Source: Rhodoferax sp.
GTDB taxonomy: Bacteria > Pseudomonadota > Gammaproteobacteria > Burkholderiales > Burkholderiaceae_C
Direction of reading: 5' to 3'
Length of the DNA stretch: 64,000 bases
Assembly (NCBI GenBank): GCA_031291295.1
Contig: JARLJI010000103.1
Coordinates: 1 to 64,000, forward strand
Shown here: positions 26,284 to 38,671 of the stretch, piece by piece
Numbering within the stretch: the stretch's first letter is position 1
Layout of the letters: each line of letters begins with the position of its first letter
Position numbers and translations under genes: made by a program
The notes under the pieces: model-generated
Databases searched by the model: none
The model's input: the letters and a program-made list of their open reading frames with translations, nothing else
What the model was told of the DNA's origin: nothing

Positions 26284-27402
26284 TCAGCCCGCGACTTCCA
26301 GCTCGGCCAGCTGCTGCGCCGCCTCGTAGGCCTGCAGCGCCTGCACCACATCGTCCAGGTCGCCTTCCATGATGGCGAGCAGCTTGTACAGCGTCAGATT
26401 GATGCGGTGGTCGGTGAGCCGTCCCTGCGGGAAGTTGTAGGTGCGGATGCGGTCGCTGCGGTCGCCGCTGCCGATCAGGCTCTTGCGCTCGGCGGCGTCC
26501 TTCGCAGCGCGCTCGGAGCGGTCTTTTTCGTGGATGCGCGCGGTGAGTACCTTGAGCGCCTGGGCCTTGTTGCTGTGCTGGCTGCGGCCGTCCTGGCACT
26601 CGGCCACGATGCCGGTCGGGAGGTGCGTGATGCGCACCGCCGAGTCGGTCTTGTTGATGTGCTGGCCACCGGCGCCGCTGGCGCGGTAGGTGTCGATGCG
26701 CAGGTCGGCCGGGTTGATCTTGATGGCCTCCTGCTCATCCGGCTCGGGCAGCACGGCCACGGTGCAGGCGCTGGTGTGGATGCGCCCCTGCGTCTCGGTG
26801 GCGGGCACGCGCTGCACGCGGTGCCCGCCGGATTCGAACTTGAGCGCGCCGTACACCCCGGAGCCGGAGGCGACATCGCTGCCTTGGCCGACCACGCGCA
26901 ACACGACTTCCTTGTAGCCTCCCAGCTCGCTCGGCGACTCGCTCATGATCTCGGTCTTCCAGCCGCGGCGCTCGCAGTAGCGCATGTACATGCGCAGCAG
27001 ATCGCCCGCGAACAGGGCCGATTCGTCGCCCCCGGTGCCGGCGCGGATTTCCACGAACGCGTTGCGCGCGTCGTCGGGGTCCTTGGGCAGCAGCATGCGC
27101 TGCAGCTCGGCGTGCAATTGCGCCAGTTCGGCTTCGGCCGAGGCAATTTCTTCCTGCGCCATCTCGGCCATGTCGGCATCAACGGCCGGGTCGGCCTGCA
27201 GGGCCCGCGCCGCGGCCAGGTCGCTCTCGCGCAGCACATAGCGCTGGTAGCGGCTCACCAGCTGCGCCACATCGGAGTGCTCGCGCGAGAGCACCAGGAA
27301 CTGGGTCATGTCGCGCATGATGTCTTCGCGCGAGAGCAAAAAGTCCAGCTCCGACAAACGGACAGCGTAACGCTCCAGCCGGGCGCGCAGGAAGGGTTTC
27401 AT
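26284..27402 (-). CDS. prfA: peptide chain release factor 1
   Basis: RF1 reads UAA and UAG stop codons. The 372-residue protein has the anticodon-like tripeptide PAT at 200-202 and the GGQ motif at 245-247 ([20 protein letters not shown]), the residue modified by PrmC. The length is slightly above E. coli RF1 (360). Ten bases separate it from the hemA stop, so they are co-transcribed. Confidence 0.97.
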   Translation of the reverse strand: MKPFLRARLERYAVRLSELDFLLSREDIMRDMTQFLVLSREHSDVAQLVSRYQRYVLRESDLAAARALQADPAVDADMAEMAQEEIASAEAELAQLHAELQRMLLPKDPDDARNAFVEIRAGTGGDESALFAGDLLRMYMRYCERRGWKTEIMSESPSELGGYKEVVLRVVGQGSDVASGSGVYGALKFESGGHRVQRVPATETQGRIHTSACTVAVLPEPDEQEAIKINPADLRIDTYRASGAGGQHINKTDSAVRITHLPTGIVAECQDGRSQHSNKAQALKVLTARIHEKDRSERAAKDAAERKSLIGSGDRSDRIRTYNFPQGRLTDHRINLTLYKLLAIMEGDLDDVVQALQAYEAAQQLAELEVAG

Positions 27403-27411
27403 GGGGCGCCC

Positions 27412-28671
27412 CTAACGGCTGTTGCGGAGAAAGAAGTGCTCGATGGCGACACTGGCGCGTTCGCGGGCCGCGTGGTCGCCCGCATGCAGCTCGGCCATGG
27501 CGCCGTGCAGCATCTTCTGGGTCAGGCCTTTTGAGAGGGCCTCCAGCACGGCATCGACATCCTCGCCCCGGGCCAGCAGTTTGCGCGCGCGGGTGATCTC
27601 GGCGGCGCGCCATTCGTCGGCCTGCGCGTTCAGTTGCTGGATCAGCGGCACGCTGCCGCGCTGGTCCATCCAGTGCATGAAACTTTGCACGCCGGCGTCG
27701 ATGATGGCCTCGGCCTGCGCCACCGCCGCCTGGCGATTCGCCTGGCCGGTCTGCACCACGGCCGCGAGGTCGTCCACGGTGTACAGGTACACGTCCTGCA
27801 GCGCCTGGACTTCGACCTCGATGTCGCGCGGCACGGCCAGATCGACCATGAACATCGGGCGGTGCCGGCGCGCCTTCAGGGCCCGCTCCACCGCGCCCAG
27901 GCCGATGATGGGCAGGGTGCTGGCGGTGCAGCTGACCACGGCATCGAACTCGTGCAGGCGGACCGGCAGATCGGCCAGGCGCATCACCTCGCCGCCGAAA
28001 CGGCTGGCCAGTTTTTCACCGCGCTCCAGGGTGCGGTTCGCGATGGCGATGGCTTTCGGGTTTTTCGCCGCGAAATGGGTGGCCGCCAGCTCGATCATCT
28101 CGCCGGCGCCGACAAACAAGACGCGGATTTCGCCCAGGTCCTCGAACAACTGACCCGCCAGCCGCACCGCGGCGGCCGCCATGCTGATGGAGTGCGCGCC
28201 GATTTCGGTCGAGCTGCGCACTTCCTTGGCGACCGCGAACGAGCGCTGGAACAGCTGGTTCAGCGTGGTGCCCAGGGCGCCAGCTTCTTCGGCGGCGCGC
28301 ACCGCGTCCTTGATCTGGCCCAGGATCTGCGCCTCGCCCAGCACCATGGAATCGAGCCCGCTGGCGACGCGAAAGGCGTGGCGCGCCGCCGGCCCGTCGG
28401 CCAAAGTGTAGGTGTGCGAGCGCAGCAACTCGGGGGAGACGTCGCCCGTGCGGGCCAGCCAGTCCAGCGCGTGGCCCGCTGCCAGTTCTTCACCGGCGCA
28501 GTAAATTTCGGTGCGGTTGCAGGTGGACAGGATCGCCACCTCGGGATGGCGGGCCATCGACGCGCGCAACCCATGCAGGGCCGGCTGAATCTGGTCGATG
28601 GCGAACGCAAAGCGACCGCGCAAATCGAGCGGCGCGGTCGTGTGATTGATGCCTAAAGCCCAGACTGCCAT
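27412..28671 (-). CDS. hemA: glutamyl-tRNA reductase
   Basis: HemA starts tetrapyrrole synthesis by reducing Glu-tRNA to glutamate semialdehyde. The 419-residue protein has [17 protein letters not shown], the catalytic Cys in [11 protein letters not shown], and the NADPH-binding [17 protein letters not shown]. The start at 28671 is chosen because it matches the family beginning ([14 protein letters not shown]). A TATAAT on the minus strand ends only six bases upstream of this ATG, leaving no room for a Shine-Dalgarno site. It is the first gene of hemA-prfA-prmC. Confidence 0.96.
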   Translation of the reverse strand: MAVWALGINHTTAPLDLRGRFAFAIDQIQPALHGLRASMARHPEVAILSTCNRTEIYCAGEELAAGHALDWLARTGDVSPELLRSHTYTLADGPAARHAFRVASGLDSMVLGEAQILGQIKDAVRAAEEAGALGTTLNQLFQRSFAVAKEVRSSTEIGAHSISMAAAAVRLAGQLFEDLGEIRVLFVGAGEMIELAATHFAAKNPKAIAIANRTLERGEKLASRFGGEVMRLADLPVRLHEFDAVVSCTASTLPIIGLGAVERALKARRHRPMFMVDLAVPRDIEVEVQALQDVYLYTVDDLAAVVQTGQANRQAAVAQAEAIIDAGVQSFMHWMDQRGSVPLIQQLNAQADEWRAAEITRARKLLARGEDVDAVLEALSKGLTQKMLHGAMAELHAGDHAARERASVAIEHFFLRNSR

Positions 28672-28677
28672 CGCCGC

Positions 28678-28683
28678 ATTATA
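28678..28683 (-). promoter_or_regulatory. TATAAT directly upstream of hemA (possible leaderless start)
   Basis: TATAAT on the minus strand is followed by GCGGCG and the hemA ATG. If used as a -10 element, transcription would start at or next to the A of the ATG. No good -35 hexamer is visible. Confidence 0.4.
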
Positions 28684-28751
28684 AAATTTGTGGCTTGCCC
28701 GGGTATTGAGCCGGATCAACGACCTGCCTTTGGCACATAAAACGGAACACC

Positions 28752-29030
28752 ATGGGACCGCTGGATCTGCTCATTCAAGTGCTGAATTTCGTGGCGCCGG
28801 CGCTGTTCGTGGCCGTTGTCGTGGCGCTGGCCTCCCGGTTATTTGTAAGAAAAGGCCCTGTAACCCTGACTTGGTGGGCGCAGGCAGCTATTAATTTTGT
28901 AGTGGGTGCGGCGGCCCTGTGGCTCGGGCTGTGGTATTTCGGAAACGACGGCAAGATGGCAACCTACACGGCGCTGGTGGCTGGTTGCGCCAGCAGCCAG
29001 TGGTTTCTGACGCGGGGCTGGCGGCACTGA
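28752..29030 (+). CDS. small hypothetical membrane protein with repeat-derived segment
   Basis: The 92-residue protein has three hydrophobic segments ([50 protein letters not shown]). I do not recognise a family. Residues 34-51 ([18 protein letters not shown]) are encoded by an in-frame family A repeat, so part of the second membrane segment derives from it. GGAACACC precedes the ATG. It is divergent from hemA and convergent with ugpQ. Confidence 0.7.
   Translation: MGPLDLLIQVLNFVAPALFVAVVVALASRLFVRKGPVTLTWWAQAAINFVVGAAALWLGLWYFGNDGKMATYTALVAGCASSQWFLTRGWRH
28853..28903 (-). repeat. family A repeat inside the 92-aa membrane protein gene
   Basis: The tail (GGCCCTGTAACCCTGACTTG) comes first and the hairpin-like GCTATTAATTTTGTAGT follows. 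It is read in frame as QAAINFVVG. Confidence 0.6.
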
Positions 29031-29040
29031 GCCGGCCGCA

Positions 29041-29804
29041 TCAAGCCTGCGGGGCGAACAAATCCACGCGGTCGGTGATGATGCCGTCGGTGCCGAGGTC
29101 CAGCAGGCGCTGCGCGGCCCACTCGTCGTTCACGGTGTAGCTCAAGGCACGCAGCCCGGCGCTGTGGGCCTGCGTGACGCTGGTGCTATCCCACAGCGCG
29201 TGGTTGCAGACGATGGCCACGCAGCCCAGGTCCAGCGCGGCCTGCAGCCAGCCCGGCCACAGCGTGTCCAGCAGCAGGCCGCGCGGCAACCCGGGCTCGG
29301 CCGCCTGCGCGCCCTGCAGCGCTTCAACGCTGAACGAGCTGAGCAGGGGCGGCGTGGGCGCGTTCCGCCAGAGCCGCGCCGCGTGGTGGGCGACCACTTC
29401 GCCGGTGTGACGATCCACGCCGGGCGTGGGCTTGATCTCGATATTCAAACAATGGCCGTTGCGCAGGCAATAGCGGGCAATGTTCTCAAGACTGGGCAGC
29501 GGTTCGCCCGCAAAGGCGCGCGAATGCCAGCTGCCCGCATCCAGCTGCGCGAGCTGGCCCCAAGGGTGCTCGCCGCCGATGTCGCTGGCCGCGGCATCCA
29601 GCCGCTGGCGGCTGTTGGTGGTGCGTGCCAGTGTGGTGTCGTGCATCAAGAAAGGCACGCCGTCGCTCGACAGCTTCACGTCGCACTCGAACATGCGGTA
29701 GCCGTGACTGGCCCCGAGCCGGAACGCGGCCAGTGTGTTTTCGGGCGCCAGCTTGCCGGCGCCGCGGTGCGCGATCCAGCGGGGGTAAGGCCACAGTGAT
29801 GTGG

Positions 29805-29808
<4 letters not shown>
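29041..29808 (-). CDS. ugpQ: glycerophosphodiester phosphodiesterase
   Basis: UgpQ hydrolyses glycerophosphodiesters to glycerol-3-phosphate and an alcohol. The 255-residue protein has the GDPD motifs [18 protein letters not shown] (catalytic His), [18 protein letters not shown] and LNIEIKP. No signal peptide is present, so it acts in the cytoplasm on imported diesters. Its start overlaps the ugpC stop by four bases. It is the last gene of ugpBAECQ. Confidence 0.95.
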
Positions 29809-30821
<1,013 letters not shown>

Positions 30822-30844
30822 GCTTGGTTTTCTTCGCCCTGTGT

Positions 30845-31696
30845 TTATTTTTCGGTGTCCACCAGGCCCTTGACGAACCACTTTTGCATCAGCAGCACGA
30901 CCAGCGCGGGCGGGATCATCGCGAGCATCGCGGTGGCCATCACCAGGTTCCATTCGTTGACCGATTCGCCGCCCGAGATCATGTGCTTGATGCCGATCAC
31001 CACGGGGTACATGTTTTCGTTGGTGGTGGCGATCAGCGGCCACAGGTACTGGTTCCAGCCGTAGATGAACTGGATCACGAACAGCGCGGCGATGCTGGTG
31101 CTGGACAGCGGCAGCAAAATGTCCTTGAAGAAGCGCATCGGCCCCGCGCCGTCCATGCGCGCGGCCTCGACCAGCTCTTCGGGCACGGTCAGGAAGAACT
31201 GGCGGAACAGGAAGGTCGCCGTCGCCGAGGCGATCAAGGGGATCGTCAGGCCGGCGAAGGTGTTGATCATCCCGAGGCTGGCGACCACCTGGTAGGTCGG
31301 CCCGATGCGCACCTCGACCGGCAGCATCAGGGTCACGAAGATCGCCCAGAAGCACAGCATGCGAAACGGAAAGCGGAAGTAGACGATCGCGAACGCCGAG
31401 AGCAGCGAGATCGCGATCTTGCCGATCGCGATGACCAGCGCGGTGACCAGGCTCACGTACATCATGCGGCCCACCGCCGCGTTCGAGCCCTGCGAGTTGC
31501 CGGTCCCCATCAGCGCCGCCGTGTAGTTCTCGATCAGGTGCGAGCCGGGCAGCAGGGGCATGGGCGCCTGCAACACTTCCGCGGTGGTGTGGGTGGACGC
31601 GACGAAGGTGATGTAAACCGGGAACGCGACCACGATCACGCCGAGGATCAGCACCAGATGCGCGATGATGCCCAGCGCCCGGCCGCGTTCAACCAT
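30845..31696 (-). CDS. ugpE: sn-glycerol-3-phosphate ABC transporter permease
   Basis: The 283-residue inner-membrane protein has six hydrophobic segments and the permease EAA loop ([20 protein letters not shown]) that contacts the ATPase. GGAG precedes the ATG. It pairs with UgpA to form the channel. Gene order matches E. coli ugpBAECQ. Confidence 0.94.
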   Translation of the reverse strand: MVERGRALGIIAHLVLILGVIVVAFPVYITFVASTHTTAEVLQAPMPLLPGSHLIENYTAALMGTGNSQGSNAAVGRMMYVSLVTALVIAIGKIAISLLSAFAIVYFRFPFRMLCFWAIFVTLMLPVEVRIGPTYQVVASLGMINTFAGLTIPLIASATATFLFRQFFLTVPEELVEAARMDGAGPMRFFKDILLPLSSTSIAALFVIQFIYGWNQYLWPLIATTNENMYPVVIGIKHMISGGESVNEWNLVMATAMLAMIPPALVVLLMQKWFVKGLVDTEK

Positions 31697-31708
31697 GGAG
31701 CGTCTCCA

Positions 31709-32593
31709 TCAGTAATTCACCTTCTTTTCGACGTACTTGAACTGCACCACGGTCAGCGCGATGAGGATCAGCATCAGCACCACCGACTGCGCGGCCGAGC
31801 CGCCGAGGTCGAGCGCCTTGAAGTCGTAGACCAGCTTGTAGACCAGGATGGAGGTGTCCGTGCCCGGGCCGCCCTGGGTCGCCGCATCGACGATCGCGAA
31901 GGTTTCGAGGAAGGCATAGACCACGTTGATGACGAGCAGGAAGAACGTGGTGGGCGACAGCAGCGGCAGCTGGATGCTCCAGAACCGGCGCCATGGGCGT
32001 GCACCGTCGATCGCGGCCGCCTCGATCAGCGACTTGGGAATGCTCGCCAGGCCTGCCAGAAAGAACAGGAAGTTGTAGGAGATCTGCTTCCAGACCGCCG
32101 CCATCACGATCAGGATCATCGCGTCCGTGCTGTTGAGCAGGCTGTCCCAGTGGATGCCCAGCGCATGCAGCCAGTACGATGCGATGCCGATGTTGGGGGA
32201 GAACATGAACAGCCACAGCACGCCGGCGACTGCCGGTGCCACTGCGTAGGGCCAGATCAGCAGCGTCTTGTAGAGGGTTGAGCCGCGCACCACGCGGTCG
32301 GCGAATACGGCCAGCAGCAGCGACAGGACGATGCCCAGCCCGGCCACCAGCACCGAGAAGATCGCGGTGGTTTCGAACGAGGCCAGGTACCTTGGGTCGT
32401 GCCACAGGGTGCGGAAATTATCCAACCCGACCCATTCGACCGAGCCGCCGAACGCGTCGGTCTGCTGCAGCGACTGCAGCAGCGCCTGGGCGGCGGGCCA
32501 GAAGAAGAACACCCCGATGACCACGCCTTGCGGCGCGAGCAGTAGCCAGGGAAGCCAGCGCGAGCGGAAGACGACGCGTTTTTCGACGGCCAC
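31709..32593 (-). CDS. ugpA: sn-glycerol-3-phosphate ABC transporter permease
   Basis: The 294-residue permease has six hydrophobic segments and the EAA loop ([20 protein letters not shown]). The start is a GTG (codons for MAVEKRVVF). It is 35 bases downstream of ugpB and 12 bases upstream of ugpE, in one operon. Confidence 0.94.
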   Translation of the reverse strand: MAVEKRVVFRSRWLPWLLLAPQGVVIGVFFFWPAAQALLQSLQQTDAFGGSVEWVGLDNFRTLWHDPRYLASFETTAIFSVLVAGLGIVLSLLLAVFADRVVRGSTLYKTLLIWPYAVAPAVAGVLWLFMFSPNIGIASYWLHALGIHWDSLLNSTDAMILIVMAAVWKQISYNFLFFLAGLASIPKSLIEAAAIDGARPWRRFWSIQLPLLSPTTFFLLVINVVYAFLETFAIVDAATQGGPGTDTSILVYKLVYDFKALDLGGSAAQSVVLMLILIALTVVQFKYVEKKVNY

Positions 32594-32628
32594 GGCAGGG
32601 GTGCTCTCTTTACGCCTTTATCGGCGGA

Positions 32629-33942
32629 TCAGTCCTTGTTGGACTGCTGGAACTTCGCCAGCAGCAGGTTGCCGCGCTGGACGATCGAGTCCAGCGCTTC
32701 CTTGGCGGTCTTCTTGCCGGCCCAGACCTGCTCGAGCTCCTCGTCCTCGATCGCGCGGATCTGCACGTAGTTGCCCAGGCGGATGCCGCGCGACTTGTCG
32801 GTGGTCTTGCGGATCATCTGGTTCACGGCAACATCGGTGCCGGGGTTCTTCTGGTAGTAGCCCGACTTCTCGGTCAGCTCGAAGGCCGCCTTGGTGATCG
32901 GTAGATAGCCGGTGCGCTGGTGGCTTGCCGCCTGCACCTCGGGGCTGGACAGGTACGCGAAGAATGCGGCGACGCCCTTGTTCTCGGCCGCCGACTTGCC
33001 GCTCATGGCCCACAGGCTGCCACCGCCGATGATGGTGTTCTGCGGCGCGCCGGGCACGTCGGGGTAATAGGGCAGCGGCGAGAAGCCAAACGCGAACTTG
33101 GCCACCTTGTTCACCTGGCCATAGGTGCTCGAGGAGCCCATCGACATCGCGCATTCCCCGGAGATGAAGGCGGCATCGGGCACATTGCCGCGGCCCTTGT
33201 AGACGAACAGGCCCTGCTTGGCCATGTTGGCCAGGTTCTGGATATGGCGCACTTGCAGCGGGCCGTTGAGCACCAGCCGCGCGTCGGTACCGCCGAAGCC
33301 ATTGTTGTGAGTCGCGAACGGGACGTTGTGCCAGGCCGAGAAACTCTCGAGCTGGGTCCAGCTCTGCCACGAGGTGGTCAGCGGGCACTTGTTGCCGCTG
33401 GCCTTCAGCTTGGCCGCGGCCAGCGTCACCTCAGGCCAGGTGGCCGGCGGCTTGTTCGGGTCGAGGCCGGCGGCCTTGAAGGCGTCCTTGTTGTAGAAGA
33501 ACACGGTGGTCGAGCTGTTGAACGGCAGGCTCAGCATCTGGCCGTTTGGCGCGGTGTAGTAACTGGCGACGGCGGGGATGTAGGCGCTGACGTCGAATTT
33601 CTGGCCGGCGTCTTTCATGAGCTTGCCGACCGGCACGATGGCGCCCTTGCTGGCCATCATGGTCGCGGTGCCGACCTCGAAGACCTGCAGGATGTTGGGC
33701 GCGTTGCCGGCACGGTAGGCGGCAATGGCCGCCGGCATGGATTCGTCGTACGTGCCCTTGAACGTGGGCACGACCTTGTACTCTTTCTGGCTCTCGTTGA
33801 AGCCCTTGGCGAGATCGTTGACCCATTCGCCGAGCGGGCCGCCCATGGCGTGCCACCACTGGATTTCGGTTTGCGCTTGGGCCTGGAAGGAGGGCAGGGC
33901 GAGGGCAAGGGCCAGCGCAGCTCCGGCAAGTCGTAGTTTCAT
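32629..33942 (-). CDS. ugpB: sn-glycerol-3-phosphate periplasmic binding protein
   Basis: UgpB captures glycerol-3-phosphate or glycerophosphodiesters in the periplasm. The 437-residue precursor has a signal peptide (MKLRLAGAALALALALPSFQ, cleavage near AQA) and the mature start TEIQWWHAMGG, followed by FNSSTTVFFYNKDAF and GGSLWAMSGKS, matching UgpB. It is the first gene of the ugp operon and is preceded by AGGAGT. The divergent neighbour is the large FAD/Fe-S oxidoreductase, so promoters for both should lie in 33943-34131. In enterics phosphate starvation (PhoB) controls ugp; I saw no clear Pho box here. Confidence 0.95.
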   Translation of the reverse strand: MKLRLAGAALALALALPSFQAQAQTEIQWWHAMGGPLGEWVNDLAKGFNESQKEYKVVPTFKGTYDESMPAAIAAYRAGNAPNILQVFEVGTATMMASKGAIVPVGKLMKDAGQKFDVSAYIPAVASYYTAPNGQMLSLPFNSSTTVFFYNKDAFKAAGLDPNKPPATWPEVTLAAAKLKASGNKCPLTTSWQSWTQLESFSAWHNVPFATHNNGFGGTDARLVLNGPLQVRHIQNLANMAKQGLFVYKGRGNVPDAAFISGECAMSMGSSSTYGQVNKVAKFAFGFSPLPYYPDVPGAPQNTIIGGGSLWAMSGKSAAENKGVAAFFAYLSSPEVQAASHQRTGYLPITKAAFELTEKSGYYQKNPGTDVAVNQMIRKTTDKSRGIRLGNYVQIRAIEDEELEQVWAGKKTAKEALDSIVQRGNLLLAKFQQSNKD

Positions 33943-34131
33943 CAAGACTCCTGAGTTAATTCTTGAGGTTATCAACAAAATATGACGATTCCATTTAACA
34001 CGACGGCGGCGAGGCGCCACAACCGGGGTTTCCATAGGGTTCTCCCCCTTCGCCCGGCGCGTGAATGCTGCGCTGCGGTAATATTCAATCCCAGCACGGC
34101 CGTCCCGTTCTGGCTGCAATTCCAGGACCTC

Positions 34132-37100
34132 ATGAACGCTCCCACAACGCTCAATCACCTCATGGCCGCTGCCGATGAGGCACCACGCCTGCGCGAAATT
34201 CCCTATAACTACACCTCGTTTTCCGACCGCGAGATCGTGATCCGTCTGCTGGGCGCACGGGCCTGGGACGTGCTGGGTTCCCTGCGCGAGGAGCGCCGCA
34301 CCGGACGCTCGGCGCGCATGCTGTACGAGGTGCTGGGCGACATCTGGGTGGTGCAGCGCAACCCGTATCTGCAGGACGATCTGCTGGACAACCCGAAGCG
34401 GCGCAAGCTGCTGGTGGAGGCCCTGCACCACCGCCTGGCCGAAGTGGGAAAACGCCGCACACCCGCGATGGATGCCGGGCGCGATGTCATTGTGGGTGAG
34501 CTTCTTGAGGCTGCGGCCCAAGCGGTTCGTGCATTTGACGCTACATTTCTGGAAGCAGCCAGCCTGCGTCGCCAGACCCGGCGCCGGCTGCTGAAGTGCA
34601 CCGCGAAAGACAACATCAAGTTCGATGGCCTCTCGCGCGTCTCGCACGTGACCGATGCCACCGACTGGCGCGTGGAATACCCGTTCGTGGTGCTGACTCC
34701 CGACACCGAGGCCGAGATGGCGGCCTTGGTCAAGGGCTGCATCGAGCTGGGCCTGACCATCATTCCGCGCGGCGGCGGCACCGGCTACACCGGCGGTGCC
34801 ATTCCTTTGAGCTGGAAAAGCGCGGTCATCAACACCGAAAAGCTCGAGGCCATGACCGAGGTCGAGATGGTCTCGCTGCCCGGGCTGGCGCAGCCGGTGG
34901 CCACCGTGTGGACCGAGGCGGGCGTGGTGACGCAGCGCGTGGCGGACGCCGCCGAGCGCGGCGGCTATGTGTTTGCGGTCGATCCGACCTCGGCCGAGGC
35001 CTCGTGCATCGGCGGCAACATCGCCATGAACGCGGGCGGCAAGAAGGCCGTGCTGTGGGGCACCGCGCTGGACAACCTGGCCTCGTGGCGCATGGTGACG
35101 CCGCAGGCGCAGTGGCTCGAAGTCACGCGGCTGAACCACAACCTGGGCAAGATTCACGATGCCGAGCTGGCCAGCTTCGAGCTGCGCTACTTCGAGGCCG
35201 ACGGCAAGACGGCAGTGCGCACCGAGCGGCTCGACATTCCCGGCCCGACCTTCCGCAAGGAAGGGCTGGGCAAGGACGTGACCGACAAGTTCCTCTCGGG
35301 CCTGCCCGGCATCCAGAAAGAGGGCTGCGACGGCCTGATCACCAGCGCGCGCTGGATCGTGCACCGCATGCCGGTGCACACGCGCACCGTGTGCCTGGAG
35401 TTCTTCGGCAATGCCAAGGACGCGGTGCCCAGCATCGTCGAGATCAAGGACTTCATGTTTGCCGAGCAGAAGCGCTCGGGTGTGCTGCTCGCGGGCCTCG
35501 AACACCTGGACGACCGCTACCTGAAGGCCGTCGGCTACGCCACCAAGTCCAAGGCGCATGGTGGCGGCCTGCCCAAGATGGTGCTGTTCGGTGACATCGC
35601 GGGCGACGACGCCGACGCCGTGGCGCGCGTCACCTCCGAGGTGGTGCGCATCGCCAACTCGCGCAGCGGCGAGGGCTTCATCGCCATCAGCCCGGAAGCG
35701 CGCAAGAAATTCTGGCTGGACCGCAAGCGCACCGCGGCCATCTCCAAGCACACCAACGCCTTCAAGATCAACGAGGACGTGGTGATCCCGCTGCCGCGCA
35801 TGGCCGAGTACACCGACGGCATCGAGCGCATCAACATCGAATTGAGCCTGCGCAACAAGCTCCAGCTGTGCGACGAGCTGGAGACTTTCTTCACGCGCGG
35901 CAACCTGCCGCTGGGCAAGCAGGGTGATGCGGGCGAAGTGCCGTCGGCCGAGCTGCTGGAAGACCGCGTGGCGCAGGCGCTGGCGTTGATCCGGGACGTG
36001 CGCGTGCTGTGGCGCGGCTGGCTGCAAGGCGTGGCCGAGCTGTTTCCCGGGCTGCAGGACCATTCGCTGCGCGCCAGCTGGAAGACGCAGATCCGCGCCC
36101 CGCTGCAGGCGATTTTTTCGGGCGACGCGTTCAAGCCGGTGCTGGAGGAATGCAATGCGATCCACAAGCGCGTGCTCAAGGGCCGCGTCTGGGCCGCGCT
36201 GCACATGCACGCGGGCGACGGCAATGTGCACACCAACATCCCGGTCAACAGCGACGACTATGACATGCTGCAGGCCGCGCACGAGGCGGTCAAGCGCATC
36301 ATGGCGCTGGCGCGCTCGCTGGACGGCGTGATCTCGGGCGAGCACGGCATCGGCATCACCAAGCTCGAGTTCCTGACCGACGCCGAGCTCCAGCCGTTCA
36401 CCGACTACAAGCGCCGGGTCGATCCCGAAGGGCGCTTCAACAAAGGCAAGCTGCTACGAAATTCGGAGCCTACGGTTCAGGGTGGACAAGGGTTAGACGG
36501 GGGAGGGGCCCTGTCGAACCCGATCTTTGCCGATTTGACCAATGCCTACACGCCCAGCTTCGGCCTCATGGGGCACGAGTCGCTGATCATGCAGCAGTCC
36601 GATATCGGCGCCATCGCCGATTCGGTGAAGGACTGCCTGCGCTGCGGCAAGTGCAAACCCGTGTGCGCCACCCATGTGCCGCGCGCCAACCTGCTGTACA
36701 GCCCGCGCAACAAGATCCTGGCGACCTCGCTCCTGGTCGAGGCCTTTTTGTACGAAGAGCAGACCCGGCGCGGCGTCTCGATCCGGCACTGGGAGGAGTT
36801 CGAGGACGTGGCCGACCACTGCACCGTGTGCCACAAGTGCCTCTCCCCGTGCCCGGTCGACATCGACTTCGGCGATGTGTCGATGAACATGCGCAACCTG
36901 CTGCGCAAGATGGGGCAAAAGAGCTTTCGCCCCGGCAATGCCGCCGCCATGTTCTTCCTCAATGCCACCAACCCGCAGACCATCAAGCTGATGCGAGGCG
37001 CCATGGTCGGCGTCGGCTTCAAGGCCCAGCGCCTGGCCAACGACCTGCTGCGCCGGCTGGCGAAGACGCAGACCGCCAAACCGCCGGCCACGGTCGGCGC

Positions 37101-38049
37101 CGCGCCGGTCAAGGAACAGGTGATCCACTTCATCAACAAGAAGATGCCCGGCGGCCTGCCCAAGAAGACGGCGCGTGCGCTGCTCGACATCGAGGACAAG
37201 GACTACGTGCCGATCATCCGCAACCCCAAGGGCACCACGCCTGAGACGGAGGCGGTGTTCTACTTTCCGGGCTGCGGCTCCGAGCGGCTGTTCTCGCAGG
37301 TCGGGCTCGCGACCCAGGCCATGCTCTGGCACGCCGGTGTGCAGACCGTGCTGCCGCCCGGCTACCTGTGCTGCGGCTATCCGCAGCGCGGCGCGGGCCA
37401 GTACGACAAGGCCGAGAAAATCATCACCGACAACCGCGTGCTGTTCCACCGCGTGGCCAACACGCTGAACTACCTGGACATCAAAACTGTGGTGGTGAGC
37501 TGCGGCACCTGCTACGACCAGCTGCAGGGTTACGAGTTCGACAAGATCTTCCCAGGCAGCCGCATCATCGACATCCATGAATACCTGCTGGAAAAAGGCA
37601 TCACGCTGCCCGCGGGGCAGGGGGGCTACCTGTACCACGAGCCTTGCCACAATCCCATGAAGCTCGGCGACCCGATGAAAACGGTCAAGGCGCTGGTCGG
37701 CGACAACGTGATCAAGAGCGAGCGCTGCTGCGGCGAATCCGGCACGCTGGGCGTGACCCGGCCCGACATCGCAACCCAGGTGCGGTTTCGCAAGGAAGAA
37801 GAAATCCGCAAGGGCGAAGCGCAACTGCGCGACGCCGGCCTGGTGGGCGGACAAGACAACGTCAAGATCCTGACCAGTTGCCCGAGCTGCCTGCAGGGGC
37901 TCAAGCGCTACGGCGATGACCTGCAGAACGGCCTGCTCGAGGCCGACTACATCGTGATCGAGATGGCGAACAAGATCCTGGGCGAGCAATGGCTGCCCGA
38001 GTACGTGGCGGCCGCGAATGCGGGCGGGATCGAGCGCGTGCTGGTCTGA
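34132..38049 (+). CDS. large FAD-linked oxidase / Fe-S (DUF3683) oxidoreductase
   Basis: This 1305-residue fusion has an N-terminal DUF3683-like region and a FAD-binding domain ([35 protein letters not shown]). An FAD-oxidase C-terminal domain follows ([31 protein letters not shown]). Two [4Fe-4S] clusters ([25 protein letters not shown]) and two CCG-type heterodisulfide-reductase-like repeats ([23 protein letters not shown]) complete it. The layout resembles D-2-hydroxyacid dehydrogenases such as YdiJ/D-lactate dehydrogenase fusions; the substrate is unknown. The ATG at 34132 fits the family start. A Gly-rich linker ([16 protein letters not shown]) joins the FAD and Fe-S parts. Confidence 0.88.
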   Translation: MNAPTTLNHLMAAADEAPRLREIPYNYTSFSDREIVIRLLGARAWDVLGSLREERRTGRSARMLYEVLGDIWVVQRNPYLQDDLLDNPKRRKLLVEALHHRLAEVGKRRTPAMDAGRDVIVGELLEAAAQAVRAFDATFLEAASLRRQTRRRLLKCTAKDNIKFDGLSRVSHVTDATDWRVEYPFVVLTPDTEAEMAALVKGCIELGLTIIPRGGGTGYTGGAIPLSWKSAVINTEKLEAMTEVEMVSLPGLAQPVATVWTEAGVVTQRVADAAERGGYVFAVDPTSAEASCIGGNIAMNAGGKKAVLWGTALDNLASWRMVTPQAQWLEVTRLNHNLGKIHDAELASFELRYFEADGKTAVRTERLDIPGPTFRKEGLGKDVTDKFLSGLPGIQKEGCDGLITSARWIVHRMPVHTRTVCLEFFGNAKDAVPSIVEIKDFMFAEQKRSGVLLAGLEHLDDRYLKAVGYATKSKAHGGGLPKMVLFGDIAGDDADAVARVTSEVVRIANSRSGEGFIAISPEARKKFWLDRKRTAAISKHTNAFKINEDVVIPLPRMAEYTDGIERINIELSLRNKLQLCDELETFFTRGNLPLGKQGDAGEVPSAELLEDRVAQALALIRDVRVLWRGWLQGVAELFPGLQDHSLRASWKTQIRAPLQAIFSGDAFKPVLEECNAIHKRVLKGRVWAALHMHAGDGNVHTNIPVNSDDYDMLQAAHEAVKRIMALARSLDGVISGEHGIGITKLEFLTDAELQPFTDYKRRVDPEGRFNKGKLLRNSEPTVQGGQGLDGGGALSNPIFADLTNAYTPSFGLMGHESLIMQQSDIGAIADSVKDCLRCGKCKPVCATHVPRANLLYSPRNKILATSLLVEAFLYEEQTRRGVSIRHWEEFEDVADHCTVCHKCLSPCPVDIDFGDVSMNMRNLLRKMGQKSFRPGNAAAMFFLNATNPQTIKLMRGAMVGVGFKAQRLANDLLRRLAKTQTAKPPATVGAAPVKEQVIHFINKKMPGGLPKKTARALLDIEDKDYVPIIRNPKGTTPETEAVFYFPGCGSERLFSQVGLATQAMLWHAGVQTVLPPGYLCCGYPQRGAGQYDKAEKIITDNRVLFHRVANTLNYLDIKTVVVSCGTCYDQLQGYEFDKIFPGSRIIDIHEYLLEKGITLPAGQGGYLYHEPCHNPMKLGDPMKTVKALVGDNVIKSERCCGESGTLGVTRPDIATQVRFRKEEEIRKGEAQLRDAGLVGGQDNVKILTSCPSCLQGLKRYGDDLQNGLLEADYIVIEMANKILGEQWLPEYVAAANAGGIERVLV

Positions 38050-38057
38050 TACCTTGC

Positions 38058-38090
38058 GGGACAGACCGGAGCGCAGCGGAGCTCTGTCCC
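38058..38090. repeat. inverted repeat between the FAD/Fe-S gene and DUF971 gene
   Basis: GGGACAGA (38058-38065) pairs with TCTGTCCC (38083-38090) around a GC-rich loop. No T-run follows, so it is unlikely to be a normal terminator. It may be another short dispersed element. Confidence 0.45.
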
Positions 38091-38112
38091 CAACACTTTA
38101 GAGGAGCCTTCC

Positions 38113-38526
38113 ATGGCCGGTTTGAAATCCGGGGCGCCCACGCCCCAAGACATCACGGTGCACAGCCAGTCGCGCGTGCTGGAAATCACGTTTTCGGACG
38201 GCGCCGCGTTCCGCATTCCGTTCGAACTGATGCGCGTGTATTCGCCCTCGGCCGAGGTGCAGGGCCACGGCGCCGGCCAGGAAGTGCTGCAGACCGGCAA
38301 GCGCGAGGTGGACCTGGTGGCGCTGGAGCCGGTGGGCAACTACGCCGTGCAGCCGAGCTTTTCCGACGGACACAACACCGGCATTTTCTCGTGGGACTAC
38401 CTGTACTTTCTGGGCTCCCAGCAGGACAAGCTGTGGGCCGACTACACGGAGCGCCTGCGGGCAGCCGGTGTCGATCGCGACGCGCCCATGCCGCCTAAGG
38501 GCGGGCACGCCTGCGGCAGCCATTGA
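38113..38526 (+). CDS. DUF971-domain protein
   Basis: The 137-residue protein carries a DUF971 domain, related to the N-terminus of gamma-butyrobetaine hydroxylase (LEITFSDGAAFRIPFELMRV, VGNYAVQPSFSDGHNTGIFS, WDYLYFLG). The function in bacteria is unknown. GAGGAG precedes the ATG. In betaproteobacteria this gene typically lies directly before ubiE, as here, so it may belong to the ubiquinone gene group. Confidence 0.88.
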   Translation: MAGLKSGAPTPQDITVHSQSRVLEITFSDGAAFRIPFELMRVYSPSAEVQGHGAGQEVLQTGKREVDLVALEPVGNYAVQPSFSDGHNTGIFSWDYLYFLGSQQDKLWADYTERLRAAGVDRDAPMPPKGGHACGSH

Positions 38527-38537
38527 GCATTTCAAAG

Positions 38538-38590
38538 ACTATCGTTTTCGTAGCAAGCATTGAAGGCGCAGCAACGACTGGAGCCTGATT
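38538..38590 (+). repeat. family A repeat, intergenic copy (DUF971/ubiE)
   Basis: ACTATCGTTTTCGTAGC is the hairpin and AAGCATTGAAGGCGCAGCAA with CGACTGGAGCCTGATTTT is the tail. It fills most of the space before ubiE. Confidence 0.6.
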
Positions 38591-38671
38591 TTCTTTGTAA
38601 TCCCGTCAAATCTCCGACACAATGCAGGGATGTCGCCACGACGGCGCCGTTTCCGCTCTAGCATCTGCACC

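Noticed and set aside
38058..38090. Inverted repeat as a terminator of the FAD/Fe-S gene
   Set aside because: No T-run follows the stem on either strand, so it is listed only as a repeat.
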